Assembly (NCBI RefSeq): GCF_009870125.1
Contig: NC_046683.1
Span: forward strand, 43,229,869-43,293,868
DNA from: Drosophila pseudoobscura
Taxonomy: Eukaryota; Arthropoda; Insecta; Diptera; Drosophilidae
DNA: 64,000 nt
Reading direction: 5' to 3'
Shown: piece after piece, positions 56,462 to 64,000 of the stretch
Layout: the number at the start of each line of letters is the position of its first letter
Numbering within the stretch: the stretch's first letter is position 1
Position numbers and translations under genes: made by a program
Notes under the pieces: generated by a model
Database searches by the model: none
The model's input: the letters and a program-made list of their open reading frames with translations, nothing else
What the model was told of the DNA's origin: nothing

Positions 56462-59400
56462 TCCAAAGATTCAACGATTTCGTTTATTATCCGCTGCACT
56501 ATGGCCAATTCCTCGAATTTGTTTGGCATAAGGTAATAGATACGATTAGATAAGAAGAAACTGAATTCAAAATAATATTAAAGTCGATTGATTGAATGCA
56601 AAGTTGACTCAATTGTGCCGGTTTTCACCAGTCTTCGAAAGAAACCAATTTATACATATGAAATCCATAAATATGCAGCCATTCTAACATAAAGGCAAAA
56701 GTTACTTTAAAAAGGAATACAAAATCTGAAAACTCTAGCTTTAAAATTGCCAAATAATCGGGCATTTTGGCCATGGTGCACTGCCATCAAATGCGTCAAT
56801 ACTCTTTCTGATATTGTTTTCAATTTCATTTCTTCGAAATCATATACACATAATTGCGTGATTCAAATTTTTGGTTGCTAATTGGCTGAGGATTTGTTGT
56901 ACAACTTATTTATCCAGCAAAAACCATCAGTATTTATCTCCAGTAGCAAATCCACCTTCACATGGCCATGACATTGGCTTTCTCTGGGCTTCATTGTTCC
57001 ATAAGAATCATATGGGAATGAATGCTCTTATCGCAGATGTTCATTAAACTCGCCTCAGAACAAGACACAAATAGTTGAACCATGGAAGTGACTAGCCCAT
57101 TAGAGTGAAATTCGCCAACAATCCAATCTCGCTCTGCTGATTGATAATATCTACTACGAGTATGTGTAACTAAAGTTCACACATGATCTGGTGATAGGGG
57201 AATCTGGTTTACCAATTTTTGGTTACAATTACTATCTGAGACACTCAATTAGCAGGCTGTCTGGGTTTTGGCAGAGATATGAACGTCTGGCTACTTGACA
57301 GCAGATACAGATACTAATCGACGTGGCTATCTCTGGTGGAAGTGCACCAAAAATATCTTAATCACTGGCATTCGTTCTGCTCGGCTCCTTGTTCCCCGAG
57401 AACGCTAGGGATAAGTGTCTATCTGTCATGTGCAATCTAGATGTGCAGCACTCGGATCTGGGATTATGGCTGGGCACTTTGTGCCAGCAGAGATGCAGAT
57501 AAGGAGAGCAGCTCAACTAGCTGGATTTACTTTGTTTTCGTACTTGGTTTACAAAATATTTTCCTCTCATTTCACAGCAGTCCAAGATCTATTGCGATTG
57601 ATAAGGCCAACAATGGAACCCTGTCTCTGTCCCTGTCTCAAATTTCATGAATAGGTATTTTTTCAATAAATATCCCCTTGTCTACCGTCGCTGAAATGAT
57701 TGTCCCGAGACGAAGCCGCCAAAAATGAAGAAAATGTTTGAACAACTAACTACAAATATCAAATATTGTTCTTATCGACTTAGCGGACACTTGCTATCGT
57801 TTGCCTGCGTCCCGAAAATATAAAATATTGCTGTTTCTATTGTTTGTCTAGTTCCACGGAGCGTTCCAAGTGCGTTTGCTTTGTCCTTTGTCAATATTTG
57901 CCGTACAAGTGCAAAGAAAACTTCTATTTACTCAAGACGCTTCTATTTACAGAGAGCTCATTAGATCCCCTCTTATGCACTTGATGGGTCGGAGTCTGAG
58001 TGCGGGTCCGTTTTGTCAAAGTCACGATGTGTGTAATGTACTTGTAAAGAGAATAGAATTTTTCAACCATAAAATGTGTATACATATGTATTTGTGATCA
58101 ACATCAAACACAGCATCTGTATGTGTGGGCTGTCCGTTGGCCAGCGTCTAAATGTTCCTCGCACAATTCTTGGGATATATTTAAAAATGCAGCATTTTTA
58201 GTTGAATTAATATCTATGATTAACTGAAAAAGGGCATTAAATATATACATTAATCGCAATAGCCATATCCTGGAATACGGATCTCTATTGGGCGCTCCTT
58301 TGCCCAGATCAAATGGCGGGATGCATCCACAATACAGATACAGCGTACAGCGAATATATAGTACAGTTAATAAGGTTTACTTTCGCAAATGGTCATAGAA
58401 TTTCACACTTAAACCAGATCACTTATAAAATTTATTTACTTCTGCTTCTGCAGCATAACTGTAGACTTATGGTTGAAGAAATCGGCAGATATCGATAAAG
58501 AATTTTAAGTTCTTGGTTTTTAGATTGAGTCTAATATTAATTAGGCTTATGCTTTAAGCTTTGGTTTTGGCAAATGATCTACAGAAGAAACATTGGAAAA
58601 TCTATGACGAACTGTTTATTGGGACAAATAAAACAATAATTGGTGACTGGATATCAATCAATAAAATTAATTTCTAGCATCAATCTCTATGGGTATTAAA
58701 ATGTTTAAATTATGGTTATTAATTTACATATTATTTTGGCAATTTTCATCGTTTCTAAATTTTAGTATCTCGAAAATTATAAAAATCATCTTCGGCGATC
58801 ATGCTCTTTAATGGCTTAATGGCGAAAATATGCTCATAAGTAAAATATACTTTAAAAGACTGTGCAGTGCCTTCGCAAAAAGCCGGATCTGTTGTATTCT
58901 TAAAACAAAATTGCTCAGTTCATACTAGAAAACCATTGGATTTAATAGAATCGGAGGGATTTAATGGCAAATCGTGGCCGCACTGAATTTAGGAATAAAT
59001 TAGTAATAACAGGTCACTCAATAGGTGGTCAAAGACGAGGGCTCCTTGATAACTCAGTGACTTTTTGAATAAAGTAACTTTAACTTTATCTGATGATCTT
59101 TTGATTTGACCCACATCTTTTACCAAATCTTTCACATGAGGATTAATATTATGTAAATGTAAATGTAATCTTAAATGAATACTGAATTAAATCCATTTAA
59201 AATGGGATGTGCCAATAGTTTCAGCCATCGCTGCACTTTTTTTTCGTATTTTTTTCCGATGGCCATATGAAATATATTTTTTAAACATAATGAATCACTG
59301 TCAGCTAATCACTAATCAGCTATGGGTGTCGTAGTCGCGAACCAATTCCAAACTATCTTCGAAAATCAGTTCTTACTCTAGCTGTTTGAGAAATTTACAT

Positions 59401-59708
59401 AAAGGAAAATCTTTTGATCGTAGTAAAGTGGATTTGACTGATACTCAAAGTTTCAGGTTACCTTTAGGGTGTTTTGGAAAGGCAAATACATTGTTTATAG
59501 ATGTAGTAAAAGTGCCAGACCAATAAAAACGAAAGAAGCAGATCAACCGATTCATTTGGTGAGACAATCGTGAATATCGTGAGTGGATTCACAGTAAGTC
59601 CGACTGGGTTCAGTATAAAACCGTATTTTAGAAGTACAGTAAAAGTAAAGTGCTACATAACAATGGACCGGCATAGGAAAAACTGAAAAGGAATAGTTAT
59701 TTTTACAA

Positions 59709-59999
59709 TCAGGCTTTAAGACTAAGATGGCTTCCGGTTGCCCAGATGTATAACAATTGCATGTAAATTGTATTAGCAACGCATCTTCTTTTTATTGGCC
59801 TTGTCCGAAACTCACACAAATTGTTCAAGGCTATGCCAGAACATCCTGGCTCTCCTTTGAGGGCGTTCATTGAATGCCATTCTTGCCTTCGGTTCTTTAG
59901 TCGAGTTGAATTGGCATGTAAAATGCAATCGCCGTGTTTGCGTACATTTGTGACCAATTTGAGTCCATCAATGCGGGACAATTTCTCTGCGCTGGTCAT
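59709..59999 (-). CDS. Weak candidate small ORF
   Basis: 96 codons, starting MTSAEKLSRIDGLKLVTNVR, with plausible composition but no recognised motif. Long frames are also open on the opposite strand (59821-60126), which lowers confidence that either is real. Confidence 0.2.
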   Translation of the reverse strand: MTSAEKLSRIDGLKLVTNVRKHGDCILHANSTRLKNRRQEWHSMNALKGEPGCSGIALNNLCEFRTRPIKRRCVANTIYMQLLYIWATGSHLSLKA

Positions 60000-61139
60000 A
60001 AATGATGGCCTGAATGGAAGAGCTGAGGTAGAAGTTGAGGTCCTGCGGAGCTACGCACGAGTGCCTATCAATGGAAATGGCATTCTTCTTGAACAGGACC
60101 TATGCTGGCATTCACACTCGACATAGAGTGAGAAAGTATTGTTTGTCGAGAGGCAACACTCATTCAGCACTCGTAGACCCGCAGACAATGCTGTGTATAT
60201 CTGCACATGCGCAACGAATGTGTCTCCGATTCTAGCCCATTCAATGAATTCTACTTTCAATTATACATACATTTATTGTCCATACTCATTGTGTTGTCCT
60301 CTGGGTCTGCCTGACATGCTTCGAACATGTTTCTACTTGCTGTTGGCCATGCATCTAGCTATTCCAGAATGTATCCATCGATGGACAATGTCTCCGCAGG
60401 CTCAACGGATCCTCCACCATTTTGTTTCGAAATCCACGGCATTTTCTAGGCAATTAATTGTTCTGTTCCCTCTGTTGTTCACTTCTCTGCTTTCCACCTT
60501 CAATTACTCGTTTAATGGGGACAATGAGCAGTCCTTTAAAACCAATTTTGGTCTCTAAGCAGCAAACAATAGTTTACCAATTATCAAAAAATATAATACA
60601 TTCGTACTCCCTTCTTTTGGAGAGCTGATCATTTGAGTGCCTACGCTAAAGTCATCTGTGGATTCCTGGTAAAAGCAAATTATTGTTAATAGTCGTATAA
60701 TGGAAGATCATAAATTTCAAGTCAATTTCTAGGGGACATTGTGCAGATTCTTTTCCACCTAGAAAGGTTTTTGTGGCACTGTACATACAGTCTATCCAAA
60801 GGATCAATGCATTTGTATTCTATAGCAATCTGGTGGCAATCGAAATAACCGAATTGTGTGGGATGACATGTTGAAAAGTGCCCACGATAAAAGAAGAAGT
60901 TATCCTGCCGTTAAGTTCCTATTGCAGCTATTTCTAGTTTATTATATAGTGGTCCCATATATCATACACATATGCAACTGAAATTGCTGTCAAGCCGAGC
61001 GCTCTTATGGAAGATACATACATATATCCTCCGTCAATCCATTTGGTTTTAATATCGAAAACAAAACAGAGTTTTTAACTGTAACACTTTCTTTTTATGC
61101 GCGGTATTCGAGGAGCTTAGGGATCTGGTAGGCCTATGG

Positions 61140-61600
61140 TGGATGTGTATAACAGAAAGAAGGAAGCGTTTCCAACCCCATGAAGTATATGTATATATTC
61201 TTAACCAGCATCAATAGCCGAGTCGATATAGCCATGTCTGTCTGTCCTTCCTTCCGTCCTTCCGTCCGTCGGTCCGTTCGTTCGATTAGAGCTAGAGCAA
61301 CCAAATTATGTGGGCAGACTCCAGTGATATCAAACTGAATCGGGCGACCATATCTACCAGATTGCAAAATCTGCATCATTATCAATTAGGATAATTATTA
61401 TAGACAGAAGGAACGATTCTATTTGCCGTGGCTACGAACCCCCTACCACGCACTCACTATCCATCTCTCTCTTCCTCGTGCAGTGTGCGCCTCTGGCAGA
61501 GGGAAGCGAGATAACTACAGCTCGGAGAATAGCTAGGAGATTCCACAGCGGACATGTTTTTGTTCATTCCAGCTATAATATTGATCCGATCTAGGTCAGA
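61140..61600 (-). repeat. Dispersed repeat, diverged copy
   Basis: GCGTTTCCAACCCCATGAAG, then ACCAGCATCAATAGCCGAGTCGAT and a GTCTGTCTGTCCTTCCTTCCGTCC tract, match the inverted end of the 53.5-kb copy. The part at 61477-61513 matches 19540-19576 in reverse complement. Confidence 0.65.
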
Positions 61601-61756
61601 TCTGGATCTAGGTATACTTGAGACCAACTTTGATTTTTGTAAAGAATTCAAACATATAGAGCCATTCTAACTAGCACTGAATCTACTCTTAGTGCAAATG
61701 CTTATTCTTGGATTCTGCTTTTTTGGTTTTCTCATATCTTTAAAATTGTAGATGCC

Positions 61757-62705
61757 CCAGATTTGGGGTATATTAGATTTGTGGTGAAAATGGATGAAGG
61801 AATCGTTTCCGACCCCATAAAGTATTTATAATCTTGATCAGCATCAATAGCCGAGTCGATTGAGCCCTGTCTGTCTGTCCGTCCCTATTAGCGGCTAGTG
61901 CTCAAAGACTATAAGAGCTAGTGCAACGACATTTTATATCCATTTCAAAACTTTGCGCCGCCCACTTCCGCCTCCACAAAGGGCGAAAATCTGAGCCAGA
62001 TCGTATAATTATTATAGCCAGAATCAAGAAAACAATTTCAATCTTTCTCGCTCTGTCTCTCTCTAACACACAGGTTTCATGGTCGGTTTTGCCAATTGCA
62101 AAATGCGAGTTCAAGGATCAAGGAACCTATAAGAGCCAGAGAAACCAAATTTGGTATCCACACTCCTCTGATATCGGACCTTGACAGTTTTGTGTCAAAA
62201 TCTCGCCACATCCCCTTCCGCCCCCGCAAAGGACGAAAATCTGGGGCATCCACAAATCTCAGAGACTATTAAGGCTAGAGTAGTTAAATTTGGTATCCGC
62301 ACTTCTGTTAAATCTCACTATAAAACGTATATCTCAAAATTTCGCCCCACCCCCTTTCGTCCCCACAAAGGACGAAAATCTGTTGCATCCACAATATTGC
62401 AGATTCGAGAAAACTAAAAACTAATCGCAGAATCATAGATAACGACCATATCTATCCGATTGCAGAATCTGGATCAGATCAGATCATTTTTATAGCCAAA
62501 AGGAACAAATCAATTTGCTGTGGCTACACAGCGCCCGACGTCACGCTCAGACTGATTTTCTGTCTCTCTCGCACGCACTCTTTGTCGTGTCGTTTAATAT
62601 TCGCGGCGTCTGCCGGAGGAGAGCCATACTGACTAAGTATCGGTTATAACTGTAGAGTTGCGGTCTCCGCAGCAACTCTCAACGTTCCCCCTCGTTATAT
62701 TTGGA
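61757..62705 (-). repeat. Dispersed repeat, near-complete inverted copy
   Basis: It starts TTGGGGTATATTAGATTTGT and ends CAACGTTCCCCCTCGTTATA. The order of blocks is the reverse complement of 53500-54360: GACCCCATAAAGTATTTATA, GCATCAATAGCCGAGTCGAT, GTCTGTCTGTCCGTCC, TTTCATGGTCGGTTTTGCCA, two GGTATCC blocks, then GCGGCGTCTGCCGGAGGAGA. It abuts the older copy at 61140-61600. Confidence 0.8.
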
Positions 62706-62940
62706 TATCAAACGAGTCTCTATGGGATTGATTTTGATGATCAAGATTACATATGTATATGTATACTTAAGGGAGTGGGAAAAGCTTCCTTCTGGATTAT
62801 AGTTTTGAGTACCCAAACTAGCCCAGAAAATGTAATGTAGAGAAAATTACGGTCAATACGGAAACGTTGATCCTGGCTTGGTGTACATGACTAAAGTTTT
62901 GTACGTAAAGAAAAGACATCTTCCTGTAAGATCAATTGAA

Positions 62941-63275
62941 CAAAGTGGTATTATGGCGCCAAATCAGTGAATGGAGAAACCGTTAAGTTTTTTCTACATA
63001 CAGTCCTAAGGCGAACTTTTGACAGGAGTGGAATGCACGAGTATTGGCGATGGTACAGAGGGCTTTGGTTGAAGTCCGAGCTTCGAACCTTTCTAGATCC
63101 AAGAAAAGGTTCGATAATTACTTATATTGAAAAGTTTTCTATGGGTAGACATGTCCAGTGTGATAGTGCTAAACATGCATTTAAACAATATTATAAACAA
63201 TTTTTGGGTAAAATCAAAATCATTTTTTCAATTAGCTACCGTATATTGAAATATTGCCTATGTGCCTGTATTTGA
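62941..63275 (+). CDS. Weak candidate exon
   Basis: An open segment without an ATG at its head (first in-frame stop upstream at about 62936). It contains KFFLHTVLRRTFDRSGMHEY and then a Trp/Tyr/Arg-rich region. A donor-like G|GTAAAAT occurs near 63210. Composition is protein-like but no family is recognised. Confidence 0.2.
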
Positions 63276-64000
63276 ATTGTTGGGCGCGAAAATCACATCT
63301 TTCTAGCTTAAAACTTATATGAGCCCTATAATTGGTGCTAAGGCACTATTTCGTTTTCAAGATAATTGTGAAAAACCAAGAGGACATAAATTTCCTCGGC
63401 TAATAACAGCTTAAAATATATCTACCGTTAGACGAGATTGAACCATTTTGATTTGTTAGATAGTTTAATATGTAAGTAAGGTATTGTGGAAGAACTTTTA
63501 TCAATAATCATCTTCCTTATAGGAGAGAAGAATAATGGAAAACATGACTACAAATACCAAAAAATCCTGAAAAAAGGTAACTGTTTCTGTTTTTACATCA
63601 AAGTTAATAGAATGTTTGTTATGTTAATTGTTTAAACTAATATACTTTCAATCAACTTAGTTAATAATGTATGGAAATACTCGTACGTTTTTATTAATAT
63701 TCAACTTGCTGGTCTCGGTGGAAATGCTTATAAATATGTACTTATTTGTACATATGTAAATATTTTGCTATCAAAAGTTATTAGTTCCCACTTGGACTAA
63801 ACATTATTTGGTTATGTTTTATCTCAAGTCCCCTATAAGTGGGAAAGCAATCCCTCGATCTAAAGCAGGTTCTTGTTAACACAATTAAGGGATTTGTTGT
63901 AGCCTTCTTCCCGTTGCCCATACAATGATGTGTCTAATGAACTGGGCAACTAAGTGAAAATCGTGTTGATCGATATAAAAGATCGCTTTTGCGAAGATCA
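63276..64000. other. AT-rich right edge
   Basis: No coding frame, repeat or RNA gene is recognised. Confidence 0.5.

Larger units (their letters stand above)
54361..61130. other. Long gene-poor interval
   Basis: About 6.8 kb, AT-rich, with no confidently coding frame. It has a GGGTTTGGGTTCGGGTTTGGG stretch (about 55118-55148), a DRE-like TATCGATA at 58490-58497, and the weak or broken frames listed separately. It could hold regulatory DNA or lie in an intron of a gene outside the window. Confidence 0.5.

Noticed and set aside
60139-60558. 139-codon plus frame
   Set aside because: No ATG at its head, no motif, and overlapping open frames on both strands in the same region suggest chance openness.
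1-64000. tRNA, rRNA or snRNA genes
   Set aside because: No cloverleaf with internal A/B boxes (for example GGTTCGAATCC) or rRNA-like stretch was recognised on reading both strands. A tRNAscan-SE/Infernal run would settle it.

Overview
The window is nuclear DNA from a Drosophila-like fly. Short phase-consistent introns, GTAAGT/GTGAGT donors, Drosophila core-promoter motifs and recognisable fly gene families all point there. From memory, the gene set matches the D. melanogaster 71A-B neighbourhood (chromosome arm 3L, Muller element D), so this is very probably the orthologous region of another Drosophila. The dispersed repeat in several copies (best at 53.5-54.4 and 61.8-62.7 kb) resembles repeats I associate with the obscura group. 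That species placement is a guess; the sequence does not prove it.

Layout. Positions 1-18 kb hold an upstream flank with an unassigned housekeeping-type promoter cluster near 1.2 kb, then Reck (+, seven coding exons, 3324-13831), Prosbeta2 (-, 14267-15205) and mRpL39 (+, 16107-17468). Reck and Prosbeta2 are tail to tail, and Prosbeta2 and mRpL39 diverge from a 0.9-kb two-way promoter. Positions 17.8-27 kb hold two membrane transporters on the minus strand: a ZIP zinc transporter (Zip71B, four exons) and an LAT-type amino-acid transporter (minidiscs, four exons). Positions 30-35 kb hold the AAMP-like WD40 protein (CG5114 orthologue, -) and an unrecognised secreted coiled-coil protein (-) with a roughly 71-residue internal repeat.

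Positions 37.8-49 kb are the Bearded complex. Three Bearded-family genes lie on the minus strand (an Ocho-like gene, Brd and a Tom-like gene), each with a TATA promoter and an upstream GCAGGTG proneural E-box. Brd and the Tom-like gene carry the family's 3' UTR regulatory boxes (GY box GTCTTCC and Brd box AGCTTTA, with ATCACA/K-box sites). The same stretch contains early-embryonic CAGGTAG sites, a 19-bp CACGTG element in three copies, several small unassigned reading frames and a decayed non-LTR retrotransposon. A uridine-phosphorylase-family gene (+, 49640-50936) follows. Positions 51-64 kb are gene-poor: dispersed-repeat copies, microsatellites and a few weak or broken reading frames.

The Bearded-family proteins are known antagonists of Notch signalling, acting with proneural factors and Su(H). 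Their shared promoter and UTR motifs are visible here and make the complex the most informative part of the window. The remaining genes are mostly housekeeping or transport genes grouped without an evident common pathway. All exon models were built by eye from splice consensus and reading-frame continuity; no alignment could be run.
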